64,000 nt of DNA, from positions 1 to 64,000 of the forward strand of contig NZ_JADPIE010000005.1 of assembly GCF_015666175.1 (NCBI RefSeq), in the 5' to 3' direction. Below, in pieces: positions 9,118 through 17,189 of this stretch (within the stretch, counting starts at the first letter, position 1; each line of letters begins with the position of its first letter). Below the pieces are notes generated by a model. It was not told the origin of the DNA and did no database searches. It saw nothing but the letters and a program-made list of their open reading frames with translations. Source of the stretch: Halonatronomonas betaini (lineage in GTDB: Bacteria > Bacillota > Halanaerobiia > Halanaerobiales > Halarsenatibacteraceae). Made by a program: the position numbers and the translations under genes.

Positions 9118-9152
9118 AAAGAGTGCTGGGGTAAAGCCAGCACTCTTTTTAA
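9118..9152 (+). terminator. Terminator of the 5'-nucleotidase gene
   Basis: AGAGTGCTGG and CCAGCACTCT form a perfect 10-bp stem around a 7-base loop, followed by a T-run. The matching A-run before the stem means it may also serve pdxS from the other side. Confidence 0.9.
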
Positions 9153-9197
9153 TTGAATATATATTTTTGTAGTTATATTAATAATATTAAGACAGGA

Positions 9198-10076
9198 TCA
9201 CCAGCCTCTATCTGCCATCTTTTCATTATCCTCTAAGGTGCTAATGTTGATTCCGACCATGGCTTCTCCGAGGTTTTCTGAGACTTCAGCGATAATCTCT
9301 GGTTTATCATAATTGGCTGTTGCCTTGACGATTGCTTTTGCTCTTTTGGCAGGGTCACCTGATTTAAAGATACCAGATCCAACAAAGACACCGTCACAAC
9401 CAAGCTGCATCATCAGGGCTGCATCGGCTGGAGTTGCCACTCCACCGGCAGCGAAGTTAACGACAGGCAGGCGGCCATTTTCTGCAACATACTTAATCAA
9501 TTCGAATGGCGCCTGGTGATCTTTAGCTGCTGACATTAATTCTTCGCTATCCATTGAAGCTATTCTCCTGATCTGGCTATTTACTGTCCGCATATGGCGA
9601 ACTGCTTCGACAACGTTGCCAGTACCGGCTTCACCTTTGGTTCTGATCATACTTGCACCTTCACCGATTCTTCTTAAGGCTTCGCCGAGATTGGTTGCAC
9701 CACAGACAAAGGGGACATTGAATTTGGTTTTATCGATATGATTATCTTCATCGGCAGGGGTTAAGACTTCACTCTCATCGATATAATCTACTCCAACTGC
9801 CTCTAAGACCTGGGCCTCAACGAAATGGCCGATTCTAACTTTGGCCATTACCGGTATAGAGACGGCATTAATTATCTCCTTGATCATTGTAGGATCAGAA
9901 GCCCTGGATACTCCGCCTTCCTTGCGAATATCGGCTGGAACTCTCTCTAAGGCCATAACTGCCACGGCTCCGGCCTCCTCGGCAATTACTGCCTGCTCTG
10001 GATTGATTACATCCATGATGACGCCACCTTTGAAGCTATCTGTCATCTTGATAAATTCTTTGCTTTTTTCGTTCAT
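9198..10076 (-). CDS. pdxS: Pyridoxal 5'-phosphate synthase, PdxS (lyase/synthase) subunit
   Basis: PdxS builds PLP from ribose 5-phosphate, glyceraldehyde 3-phosphate and ammonia; the ammonia normally comes from the PdxT glutaminase. 292 aa, full length. Seen: the first Schiff-base lysine in [11 protein letters not shown], the second lysine in [10 protein letters not shown], and the phosphate loop [13 protein letters not shown] with [11 protein letters not shown]. There is no pdxT on either side, so it must be encoded elsewhere or replaced by free ammonia. A dedicated promoter with an overlapping palindrome lies upstream. The PLP-dependent trpB is in the same region but on a different transcript. 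Confidence 0.97.
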   Translation of the reverse strand: MNEKSKEFIKMTDSFKGGVIMDVINPEQAVIAEEAGAVAVMALERVPADIRKEGGVSRASDPTMIKEIINAVSIPVMAKVRIGHFVEAQVLEAVGVDYIDESEVLTPADEDNHIDKTKFNVPFVCGATNLGEALRRIGEGASMIRTKGEAGTGNVVEAVRHMRTVNSQIRRIASMDSEELMSAAKDHQAPFELIKYVAENGRLPVVNFAAGGVATPADAALMMQLGCDGVFVGSGIFKSGDPAKRAKAIVKATANYDKPEIIAEVSENLGEAMVGINISTLEDNEKMADRGW

Positions 10077-10146
10077 TATATCTCCTCCTGAGATTGGCTT
10101 AAAGTGTATTACTAATTTTGATTTGTTTGGAATTGTATCTATTTAT

Positions 10147-10191
10147 ATTATCACAAATTATTATTGTATTGTCAATAGTAATACAATAATA
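10147..10191 (-). promoter_or_regulatory. pdxS promoter with overlapping 12-bp inverted repeat operator
   Basis: TTGACA (10175-10170), 17 bases, GATAAT (10152-10147) form a strong promoter facing pdxS. A perfect inverted repeat, TATTATTGTATT at 10159-10170 and AATACAATAATA at 10180-10191 with a 9-base spacer, is centred on the -35 box. A repressor bound here would block RNA polymerase. The neighbouring GntR protein is the obvious candidate: a related sequence (TATTGCTGTATT, 10 of 12 identical) lies at 10655-10666 just before the GntR gene. Confidence 0.75.
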
Positions 10192-10256
10192 CTGGGGAGA
10201 TATTGTCCAGAGCCTGATTTTTACCGTATTTTAAAGATAGTGAGTCTGTTTTGATA

Positions 10257-10640
10257 TTAAGAACTATCTATATCACTCTCCTTTGCTGCTTTGATCATTT
10301 CTTTTAGTTCTTCTGTATCTATATCGAGTTTATCTGCCTCTTTAAGCATCGGGACAATATATCTGTCGATAAAATCTCCTCTCCTCTTTTCCAGGAGTTT
10401 TTCTCTGGCACCTTCTGCTACAAACATTCCAATTCCTCTTTTTTTATAGATAATACCTTCATCGACAAGTAAGTTGACACCTTTAGAGACGGTTATATGG
10501 TTGACCTGATAGAAGTTAACCATCTCTGTTGTTGAAGGGATCTGGTCATTTTCAGTTAATTCCTGATTGACTATCTGGTCTTCTAATCTCTTTTTGATCT
10601 GTATATAAATTGGATCTTTATCATTAAATTGATAGCTCAA
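10257..10640 (-). CDS. GntR-family regulator, YtrA type
   Basis: A short GntR regulator: winged helix at about 10-75 (DPIYIQIKKRLEDQIV, then IPSTTEMVNFYQVNHITVSKG, then GIIYKKRGIGMFV) and a short helical tail instead of a large effector domain, as in YtrA proteins that usually control ABC exporters. The frame opens at GTG 10652, but AAGGTGGT overlaps that codon. TTG at 10640 is seven bases after it and fits the family start (SYQFNDKDPIYIQI). It lies 114 bases after the ABC permease, same strand, and 180 bases before pdxS. Confidence 0.85.
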   Translation of the reverse strand: MSYQFNDKDPIYIQIKKRLEDQIVNQELTENDQIPSTTEMVNFYQVNHITVSKGVNLLVDEGIIYKKRGIGMFVAEGAREKLLEKRRGDFIDRYIVPMLKEADKLDIDTEELKEMIKAAKESDIDSS

Positions 10641-10754
10641 ATCTACCACCACCTTATTGCTGTATTAAATATATTGACTGTAGTTTCCTGTAACTATTTT
10701 AATTAATTACTTGCTGTCTGCACTGTATTATTTATTGTTTGCCAGGCTTAATCT

Positions 10755-11834
10755 CTAATCTGCAATCCAGCTGCTTTTTTTAGAGACTATCATAATTAAT
10801 ACAATTGAAAGTACTAACAGGCCTCCTGTTTCGATGGCCAGATTGGCCGGATTGAGCTGGCTGACTCCCATTATCTGCTGCAGGCCTCTGGCCAGATAGG
10901 TTAAGGGCAAAAACCGGCTGACCTGCTGAAAATATGACGGGAGGAATTCGATTGGGAAATAGATCCCTGAGAAAAAGATCATAACTGTCAGCAGGATATT
11001 GGCTGCCTGGAACCCGCTATCGGCTGTTGTTGCAAAGAGGGTTATTAAGGCACCCAGCCCCATCATTATGACTGTGCCGATTATAATATAGGGAATAAAT
11101 AGGAACCAGTTAATATTAAAGCTGACATCAAAAATGTATCTGCTGGATATTAAAATCAGGGCTGTACTGAGTAAGGATGCCGGCATTCTGCTGGATATCA
11201 GGGCAAAGGTAAAGGAGTTTCTACTTAAAGGTGAGGCAGCCATTCGCTTTAAGACTCCCTTTTCTTTATGATAGATAAATAGCTCCACTATCACGAATAG
11301 ACCTGATGAGGCCAGCCCCAGGGCGATTAGACCTGGAAAAAGCGATAAGAACTGACTGCTGCCAGCAAGGTTACCGGTATCAATAATTTCTGTCTGGAGG
11401 TAGGTCTCCAGGCCAGACCTTCTGATATCCAGCTCCCTGGCAATGGCCATTGACTGCTGCTCGATTGCCGGGTTATCCTGGATTCTGGCTGGATTATAGC
11501 TGAATTCCAGGCCATCTCCGCTGACTCTAAGCAGGGTTTCGGCCTCGTAATCCCTTAATAACTGCTCGCCTTCTTCGATTGAATCGATATACCGATAGCT
11601 AAGGCTCTGATTGGCATCTATAACTTCTTCTATCTCTGACTGGCTAATTGTTGCTGTATCTTCAAAATAGAGGAGTACTCTATCCTGGCGCCGGCCATCG
11701 CCATTGCCATAAAGTGAGCCGAAAATTAACATGAATAATAGGGGCAGGACCAGAACATAAAAGACAGTCTCTTTATCCCGGAGGAAAGCCAGGCTCAAGA
11801 TTTTTGTATTGTTTATATATTGTTTAAACATCAA
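10755..11834 (-). CDS. ABC-2 type transporter permease (second)
   Basis: Membrane subunit of an ABC exporter. A first membrane segment (about 22-42) is followed by a large extracytoplasmic domain (about 45-160) and five further segments (about 165-350), the layout of ABC-2 permeases such as the YhfE/DrrB-NodJ group. The GIYFPIEFLP stretch between late segments is typical. It overlaps the preceding permease by 4 bases (ATGA junction), so the two are co-translated and probably pair as a heterodimer. Substrate unknown; drugs, lipids or peptides are all possible. Confidence 0.85.
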   Translation of the reverse strand: MMFKQYINNTKILSLAFLRDKETVFYVLVLPLLFMLIFGSLYGNGDGRRQDRVLLYFEDTATISQSEIEEVIDANQSLSYRYIDSIEEGEQLLRDYEAETLLRVSGDGLEFSYNPARIQDNPAIEQQSMAIARELDIRRSGLETYLQTEIIDTGNLAGSSQFLSLFPGLIALGLASSGLFVIVELFIYHKEKGVLKRMAASPLSRNSFTFALISSRMPASLLSTALILISSRYIFDVSFNINWFLFIPYIIIGTVIMMGLGALITLFATTADSGFQAANILLTVMIFFSGIYFPIEFLPSYFQQVSRFLPLTYLARGLQQIMGVSQLNPANLAIETGGLLVLSIVLIMIVSKKSSWIAD

Positions 11835-13024
11835 GAATCACCTCCTGGGTTCCAGCTGAATTTGACCATTGAAATTACTATTGAAACTATTAGCCAGATT
11901 GCCGGTACGATAAGGTTTAATAGATCAGAAGTCGGGCTGGGATAGACTCCGAGGATATCTCGCATACCATTGACGAGATAGGTCATCGGGTTGATGACAA
12001 CTATCAGGCCAAGGATGCCTGTCATCCCGGTGACTTCAAAGAAAATACCGCTGAGAAAGGCCATTGGATAGGTCAGGGCCTGACTAACTACTCCGACTGA
12101 CTCTCTGCTTTGAACCAGTGAGAGCACCATGAAACCGATTGAAACTGAGACAATCAGGGCAAAGACCATATAAATGATAAAGTCAAGATTTAATATATCA
12201 AGGTTGACATCAAGGAAAAATATTGACCAGCCATGGATTATTAAGACCTGGACGATTGATAGAACAATAATGAAAGCAAGGATACCTGCAAAATACTGGA
12301 TTGGTTTTAACGGGGTTGCAAAGTATCTTCTTAATATGCCCCGGGCCCGCATTGATGAAATCCGACCAACTAACACCTGAATTCCGGAGCTTAAAAAAGT
12401 GAATAGGATGATTCCTGGTACGAGAAATTCGGCTATTGAGAAACTGCCCTCTTCTCCATTTGTCAGGCTGACATCTATCTGGCGGCTGGTTGTTGCAATT
12501 AGCTGGTCCCTGCTGACATTGCCCTCAGCCAGGTTGATTTCTCGGTTAATCTCGTTAATTATACTATTCATGACATCAGCGGCTATATTCGAAAGCTGGT
12601 TGCCTGGCTGGCGATAGATCTCGATCTGGCCTGGTTCTGGCAGGCTGCCTCCAGGAATTTTTAGGATGAGATGGCGGTCACCTGATTCCAGAAATCCCTC
12701 TTCTTGAGTTATAAATTCTTCTGAAGATTGCTCAGGGTCCTGGCGGTGAAACTGGAACCAGCGGCTATCCTCTGAAGCTTCAATGCCTCTGATCACATCT
12801 TCTATAATCATGGCATAGCTTACGGTTTCTTCAGGGCTTTCCTGGTCTATCTCTGGCATGGCTATGCTAATATCAAAGCTGATATCCTGGCCGGTTTGGC
12901 CGCCAAAGATCAGGGTCAGAATTGTTAAGAGAACAAGGGGGAAGACGAGATTCCAGAAAATAGAATATCTATCCCGGAGCTGTTTTCTAAGGTGTTTTAG
13001 AAAGATATTTTTAATGGCCAGCAT
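11831..13024 (-). CDS. ABC-2 type transporter permease (first)
   Basis: Partner permease with the same architecture: N-terminal membrane anchor (about 20-40), a long acidic extracytoplasmic domain (about 45-205) and five or six C-terminal membrane segments containing LSGIFFEVTGM. It starts one base into the stop of the ATPase gene (TGATG-type junction at 13024) and overlaps the next permease by 4 bases. The operon order ATPase-permease-permease-GntR supports one transport system with its own regulator. Confidence 0.85.
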   Translation of the reverse strand: MLAIKNIFLKHLRKQLRDRYSIFWNLVFPLVLLTILTLIFGGQTGQDISFDISIAMPEIDQESPEETVSYAMIIEDVIRGIEASEDSRWFQFHRQDPEQSSEEFITQEEGFLESGDRHLILKIPGGSLPEPGQIEIYRQPGNQLSNIAADVMNSIINEINREINLAEGNVSRDQLIATTSRQIDVSLTNGEEGSFSIAEFLVPGIILFTFLSSGIQVLVGRISSMRARGILRRYFATPLKPIQYFAGILAFIIVLSIVQVLIIHGWSIFFLDVNLDILNLDFIIYMVFALIVSVSIGFMVLSLVQSRESVGVVSQALTYPMAFLSGIFFEVTGMTGILGLIVVINPMTYLVNGMRDILGVYPSPTSDLLNLIVPAIWLIVSIVISMVKFSWNPGGDS

Positions 13025-13959
13025 CAGTCACGCAGCCCCTTTCCTGTTAATTCAATGAAGACATCTTCTAAATTTGGCCTTCGTATCTTGAGGTTATCCA
13101 GTTTAAATTCTGCTTTTTCAGCCCAGTTGATAAGGGCTGGCAGGGCAGTTGAGATATCCTGGACATAGACTGAGATATCTTCAGGGTTTATTTTTATTTC
13201 AGGATAATGCTCTTTTAGCTCTGCAAGCTGATTATCTTCAAGACCGTTTCTGGCAAAGTCGATTACATTTTCCTGGCCCAGGTTGTCGATTAATTCTTCA
13301 GGGGTGCCATCGGCGATAATCTTGCCCTGGTCCATAATGTAGACGTAATCTGAGAGTTTTTCTGCCTCATCCATATAATGGGTCGTTAGAAAAATTGTCT
13401 TACCTTCATCTTTTAAGCCCTCGATTAAGTCCCAGAGATTACGACGAGCCTGAGGATCTAGGCCTGTTGTTGGTTCATCCAGATAGAGTATTTTAGGATC
13501 ATTGATCAGGGCCAGGCCGATTGAGAGCCGCTGTTGCTGGCCTCCTGAAAGGTTTTCTACAAAGGAGTCTTCTTTATCTTTTAATGCAATCTTCTCGAGA
13601 ATATCATTAATTGGCAGAGACTTTTTATAAAAGGAGCTAAACATCTTTAGCATCTCTTTAACTTTAACCTTTTCAATATAATTATTTTTCTGGAGGAGAA
13701 CACCTATATCTTCTTTCTCCTTGCTGCCAATCTTATCTACCTTTCTATTAAAGAACTCAATTTGACCGGCATCTGCCTCTTTAAGGCCTTCGAGAATTTC
13801 AATAGTTGTTGTCTTGCCGGCACCATTGGGACCTAGAAGGGTGAATACCTGGCCTTTTTTAACATAAAATGAAATTCCGTCTACTGCCTTAACTGTGCCA
13901 TATGACTTTTTTAGACCTTTAATTTCGATTGCCCTTTCGCTGCTTGTTATCATAGTCAT
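13024..13959 (-). CDS. ABC transporter ATP-binding protein
   Basis: ATPase of the ABC-2 exporter, 311 aa. Walker A GPNGAGKTT (about 43-51), signature LSGGQQQRLSIG, Walker B ILYLDEPTTGLDP and the switch His in LTTHYMDEAEKL are intact. The region after about residue 215 is the C-terminal extension found in CcmA/DrrA-type ATPases. It is the first gene of the operon, 93 bases downstream of a good promoter. The ATG at 13959 follows AGGAGGAAATG with proper spacing. Confidence 0.92.
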   Translation of the reverse strand: MTMITSSERAIEIKGLKKSYGTVKAVDGISFYVKKGQVFTLLGPNGAGKTTTIEILEGLKEADAGQIEFFNRKVDKIGSKEKEDIGVLLQKNNYIEKVKVKEMLKMFSSFYKKSLPINDILEKIALKDKEDSFVENLSGGQQQRLSIGLALINDPKILYLDEPTTGLDPQARRNLWDLIEGLKDEGKTIFLTTHYMDEAEKLSDYVYIMDQGKIIADGTPEELIDNLGQENVIDFARNGLEDNQLAELKEHYPEIKINPEDISVYVQDISTALPALINWAEKAEFKLDNLKIRRPNLEDVFIELTGKGLRD

Positions 13960-14051
13960 TTCCTCCTTTTTTGAATTTATTCCTATTTTATTTTGAAAGC
14001 TTATTTTTATTCTGAACTGACTTTTGAATAAGCTTTATGGTTATATACATA

Positions 14052-14080
14052 AATATAATGGTAGATAGGTTGATTGTCAA
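14052..14080 (-). promoter_or_regulatory. Promoter of the ABC-2/GntR operon
   Basis: TTGACA (14080-14075), 17-base spacer and TATATT (14057-14052) face the ABC ATPase gene. No palindrome matching the pdxS operator overlaps it, so regulation by the GntR protein at this site is not evident. Confidence 0.75.
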
Positions 14081-14209
14081 GTAGTATTTTGTAAAGTTAA
14101 TTTTTTTATTGAAATTCATAATCTCTTCATATTTGAGTTTTATTATATAGATAGTCGAGCAAAACAATAGACATATTAGGTAAAACAAAATTAAATGGAG
14201 GCGATTTTA

Positions 14210-14656
14210 ATGAAAAGATTGATTGTTGTTAGTTTATCTGTTCTGTTGGTTGTAGGATTGGTTGCAAGTACAGGATTGGCTTTTAGAGGACATGGTTCCA
14301 GGATGCAGCGAGATTTTGCCAGTCAGGACTTTGAGAGTGTGGACAGGTTTGAAGAGTTGACTGAGGAAGAGCTTGCTGAATTAAAAGAAATTGATCGTCA
14401 GATGTTTAGACTTGCTGAGAGAATTTCAGTTCTTAGAGAAGAATATCGTCAGGCTATTATTGATGGCGCTTCTGATAATGAACTGGATGATTTAGAAGAT
14501 CAGTTATTTGAACTCCAGGATGAGATGGCCGAGCTGAGTTATGATAGTGACTTCAGAGGATTTCACATGGGGAACCGAAGAGGCGATACTGGATTTGGCG
14601 GAATGATGAGAGGTTTTATGGGATCTTCTCGTGGAAATGGAACTCACTGCTGGTAA
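14210..14656 (+). CDS. Small secreted helical protein, Spy/CpxP-like in layout
   Basis: Unidentified. About 148 aa from the ATG at 14210, which follows GGAGG at good spacing; the upstream ATG at 14195 overlaps that SD and is unlikely. A signal peptide (MKRLIVVSLSVLLVVGLVAS, cleavage after GLA) is followed by a charged helical core (about 40-115, heptad-like LREEYRQAIIDG and LEDQLFELQDEM) and a Gly/Arg/Met-rich tail. Small secreted helical proteins with such tails include periplasmic metal- or stress-binding Spy/CpxP relatives, but I see no decisive motif. Ends at a strong hairpin terminator. Confidence 0.7.
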   Translation: MKRLIVVSLSVLLVVGLVASTGLAFRGHGSRMQRDFASQDFESVDRFEELTEEELAELKEIDRQMFRLAERISVLREEYRQAIIDGASDNELDDLEDQLFELQDEMAELSYDSDFRGFHMGNRRGDTGFGGMMRGFMGSSRGNGTHCW

Positions 14657-14680
14657 TTTAATAATTTTTGATAAACATAA

Positions 14681-14716
14681 AAAGTCCCCTTGATGATAAT
14701 TCATTGAGGGGACTTT
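14681..14716. terminator. Bidirectional terminator
   Basis: AAAGTCCCCT and AGGGGACTTT arms flank TGATGATAATTCATTG, with A- and T-runs on both sides. It can end the small secreted protein transcript from the left and the micro-ORF transcript from the right. Confidence 0.9.
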
Positions 14717-14819
14717 AAGTATTTTCTGTTAGTTTAATTTTTTGTGGTTGAATCTTTATGATTGCTATACCAGTTTTCATGTCCTGATCATCTCACTCCA
14801 CCTCCTGATAGCTTATTAT

Positions 14820-14945
14820 TTAAAAAATAGGACCGTTATAATGCTTAAAACCCTGCTGATAATGCTCGTCTCTAATTTTGTCACTATTATCTATTTTGAT
14901 TTGATCATCTCTTTTTAGCTTAAATAAATTAATTATATTCATCAT
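14820..14945 (-). CDS. Micro-ORF A, 41 aa, paralogue of micro-ORF B
   Basis: Not recognised. ATG at 14945 follows AGGAGG with eight bases between, an ideal ribosome site. The product begins MMNIINLFKLKRDDQIK, then an acidic/basic helix-like middle, and ends in GFKHYNGPIF. Its core aligns with micro-ORF B (FKLKRDDQIK with ILRLENNEIK, and RDEHYQQ with REDFYQE), so the two arose by duplication. No signal peptide and no membrane segment. It would be co-transcribed with B from the promoter at 15155-15183 and end at the hairpin at 14681-14716. Confidence 0.65.
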   Translation of the reverse strand: MMNIINLFKLKRDDQIKIDNSDKIRDEHYQQGFKHYNGPIF

Positions 14946-14985
14946 ATTTGACACCTCCTTAAACTTTATAATTCTTTTAGCCTCT

Positions 14986-15114
14986 TTAGTAGATAAACTC
15001 CTGGCTCTTCTTTAGACAGTTATGAAGATGTTCCTGATAAAAATCTTCTCTCTGATTACTCTTCATCTTAATTTCATTGTTTTCTAGCCTTAAAATATTA
15101 TTTAGTAAACCCAC
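14986..15114 (-). CDS. Micro-ORF B, 42 aa, paralogue of micro-ORF A
   Basis: Not recognised. GTG at 15114 follows GGGGG with eight bases between. The product begins MGLLNNILRLENNEIKMKSN and ends with a Lys/Ser/Gln stretch and Tyr. It lies 35 bases downstream of a perfect consensus promoter and 40 bases upstream of paralogue A. Duplication, two separate good SDs and a dedicated promoter argue that the peptides are really made. Function could be a regulator, toxin-like peptide or small protein partner; nothing in the sequence decides. Confidence 0.65.
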   Translation of the reverse strand: MGLLNNILRLENNEIKMKSNQREDFYQEHLHNCLKKSQEFIY

Positions 15115-15154
15115 TCTGATCACCCCCTTTATTTAACTTTTATCATTTGTCTAT

Positions 15155-15183
15155 ATTATATACTTAAAAATTAAGTTTGTCAA
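15155..15183 (-). promoter_or_regulatory. Perfect consensus promoter of the micro-ORF pair
   Basis: TTGACA (15183-15178), exactly 17 bases and TATAAT (15160-15155): both boxes are full consensus matches, which is rare for an ordinary gene and implies strong constitutive transcription. Confidence 0.85.
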
Positions 15184-15489
15184 GTATTTGATTAATATTT
15201 TTAATAAAAAACTTAATATATTTAATTTTGCGCTTAAAGTAATAACGTATTGAGGCCTGGTTTTTATAGAATTAAAACTCTTATACAACCTGTGATATCA
15301 TATATTTGCAGGCTTTTAATTTTTATCATATTCATTTAAAGCTATCTTGAAAAATTAATAAAAAAATAATTTAATATTAATATATTTAATATCAACATTA
15401 ATATATTAGAACTATTATTAGATTATGATGAGTCAGAGATAAAAAACAGGGTATAAATTATTGATTTTAATATACAGGTATAAATTTTG
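15184..15489. other. A+T-rich intergenic stretch without a recognisable feature
   Basis: Contains only short A+T-rich runs (for example repeated taatattaatatatttaat). I see no ORF with a ribosome site, no convincing hairpin and no known motif. Confidence 0.6.
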
Positions 15490-15581
15490 GATTGGAGTAC
15501 GGGTAGGATTAGATTGGAGTGGGAGTAAGATTGAAGTGATACCTGGAAGATACTCGGGAGATGCTTGCTGGATTGAGACTA
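15490..15581. repeat. Degenerate 11-bp tandem repeat
   Basis: Two blocks in 11-base phase: GATTGGAGTAC, GGGTAGGATTA, GATTGGAGTGG, GAGTAAGATTG, then after four bases GATACCTGGAA, GATACTCGGGA, GATGCTTGCTG, GATTGAGACTA. Most units begin with GAT and are G-rich on the plus strand. It resembles, with inverted orientation, the better 11-bp array at 61546-61617. Confidence 0.55.
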
Positions 15582-15588
15582 ACTGCTA

Positions 15589-16395
15589 TTAATTATGTTT
15601 TTTTGTCAGATAGTCCCAGGCCATGATTATAACTGCTAGAGAAATAAATGCCTCAACGCTAAATTCAATTAAATGTACCTGAAAGCTGCTCCCTGAAAAT
15701 GATAGAAGTTCCCTGAACATATTTCCAAGCCCATGATAGAGAACTGCTATGACTGCAAATTGACCTGTTATATTATAAAGCCAGCCATAAAAGATTGATC
15801 CGACTAAAATGCCTAAATTAAAGAAAATGAACCCTGTTGAAAATAGCCCAATAGCTGATTGATAGGTTCCTGCTATTAAGAATAAAGGCAGATGCCAGAG
15901 AGCCCAGAATAGCCCTATTATCAGGCTACTTTTTAAGGGAGAATAATATTGCTGGAGTGCTTTCTGCCCATAACCCCGCCAGCCTGGTTCTTCAATCACT
16001 CCGGCCATTAAACCGACCAGTATAAAGACTGTCGGTGGTGAGAAACTGGCAAGCTGGTGTATTGATTGGTCAAATATTATTGAGCCGATTAATAATGGGC
16101 CTCCAGTTAGTATTAATAAAGCAGCAGCCATTACTAGATACCATTTAATCTTTACATTAAATGGATTGAAACAGTTATCAAGAAACGCTTGAATATTTCC
16201 TGGCCAGTAGCCAAATTTGACCATGATAACAGCTACTACAGTTGGGGTTATAAAGCCCAGGATAGTAAGGATTATATTAGGAAACTGAAGCCAGCCCTGG
16301 CCTGTTGCTGCTGCCCCAAACCAGAATAGCCAGGTTATTATTAAAGTTGTGAATAGATAAATGTAAGGACGATAATTATTGAATTTGTCATCCAT
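15589..16395 (-). CDS. CPBP-family intramembrane glutamic endopeptidase
   Basis: A membrane protease of the CAAX/bacteriocin-processing (Abi) family. Seven or eight membrane segments. Family motif 1, EEPGWRGYG with the paired catalytic Glu, lies near residue 140; motif 2, FWALWHLPLFL with the conserved His, near 185; a late His is in LYHGLGNMF. The product is about 268 aa from the ATG at 16395, nine bases after GAGGAG; a TTG at 16404 abuts the SD and is unlikely. No bacteriocin or quorum peptide is visible beside it, though the micro-ORF pair lies 475 bases away. Role unknown. Confidence 0.88.
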   Translation of the reverse strand: MDDKFNNYRPYIYLFTTLIITWLFWFGAAATGQGWLQFPNIILTILGFITPTVVAVIMVKFGYWPGNIQAFLDNCFNPFNVKIKWYLVMAAALLILTGGPLLIGSIIFDQSIHQLASFSPPTVFILVGLMAGVIEEPGWRGYGQKALQQYYSPLKSSLIIGLFWALWHLPLFLIAGTYQSAIGLFSTGFIFFNLGILVGSIFYGWLYNITGQFAVIAVLYHGLGNMFRELLSFSGSSFQVHLIEFSVEAFISLAVIIMAWDYLTKKHN

Positions 16396-16615
16396 AATAA
16401 CCAACTCCTCGGTATTTTAATTTAAGCTCTGGCTTTTCGATAATATTCAATTTTCATTATAACATAGTTCTAACTAATTTTAGTAGCTTTATGCTGCAGC
16501 TTAACTTAATTATTCTACTTCTTAGAGGAAATCCATTCTTTTTTGATAAAAACTATGTTATTATGTTTTTAAGGTTATTTAAAGTATTTAAGTTTTGGAG
16601 TCTGGAGGTTTTTAG

Positions 16616-17182
16616 ATGAAAGTAAATCTGATCTGTTCTAATAGTTTTAAGCCTCTTTTAAGGGAGCTTTTAGAGACTAGAGATTTTATTATAGCCGATG
16701 ATGCCGAGCTTAGCCTGGTGGAAAAGGGCCTGGAGCTCCCTGAGAATGGCATTAGTATTGTCTTTAACCCGGCTGAAATGGAGCAGTTTCTTGCGTTTTT
16801 GAAGAATCTATTTTCAGATGCTGGTAAGGATACCCAGAAAGGGGGTTCTCTGCCCGGTCATCTGACAGGGCAGGCTGGCGATAACTATGAGTTAATTAGT
16901 TATCAGGATATTATTCTGCTTGAGACCGAGGCCGGCAATATCTATGCCAGGACCGCTAAAGGCAGGGATTATCGGATAAAAGAGAAACTCTATGAGCTGG
17001 AGGAATCTCTGGCAGGTGAGGGGTTTATCAGGATTAATAAATCTAATATTGTCAATGTGCTTCATATCAATGAGATTGTGCCCTGGTTTAATGGCCGGTT
17101 ATTACTTAAGCTAAATAATACTAAAGAGGTTGAGGTCTCCAGGAGTTATGCCGGAGATTTCAAGGATTTTCTGGGGCTGTGA
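16616..17182 (+). CDS. LytTR-domain transcriptional regulator without receiver
   Basis: 188 aa. The N-terminal half (1-85) is not a phospho-receiver and ends in a flexible Gly-rich linker. The LytTR DNA-binding domain covers about 95-188: SYQDIILLETEAGNIYART, YELEESLAGEGFIRINKSNIVNV, and VEVSRSYAGDF. Stand-alone LytTR proteins of this size are typically paired with a DUF3021 membrane protein, as here with a 7-base gap, and in other Firmicutes such membrane partners antagonise the regulator. Direct targets are not visible. Confidence 0.88.
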   Translation: MKVNLICSNSFKPLLRELLETRDFIIADDAELSLVEKGLELPENGISIVFNPAEMEQFLAFLKNLFSDAGKDTQKGGSLPGHLTGQAGDNYELISYQDIILLETEAGNIYARTAKGRDYRIKEKLYELEESLAGEGFIRINKSNIVNVLHINEIVPWFNGRLLLKLNNTKEVEVSRSYAGDFKDFLGL

Positions 17183-17189
17183 GGAGGTA

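Noticed and set aside
14789-14791. Third micro-ORF called as a gene
   Set aside because: Despite a good AGGAGG, the frame stops after four codons; kept only as a possible remnant.
15490-15581. GAG/TAG triplets here as a second TRAP site
   Set aside because: Spacings are irregular (3 to 7 bases) and there is no terminator or trp-related gene; the 11-bp period explains the pattern better.
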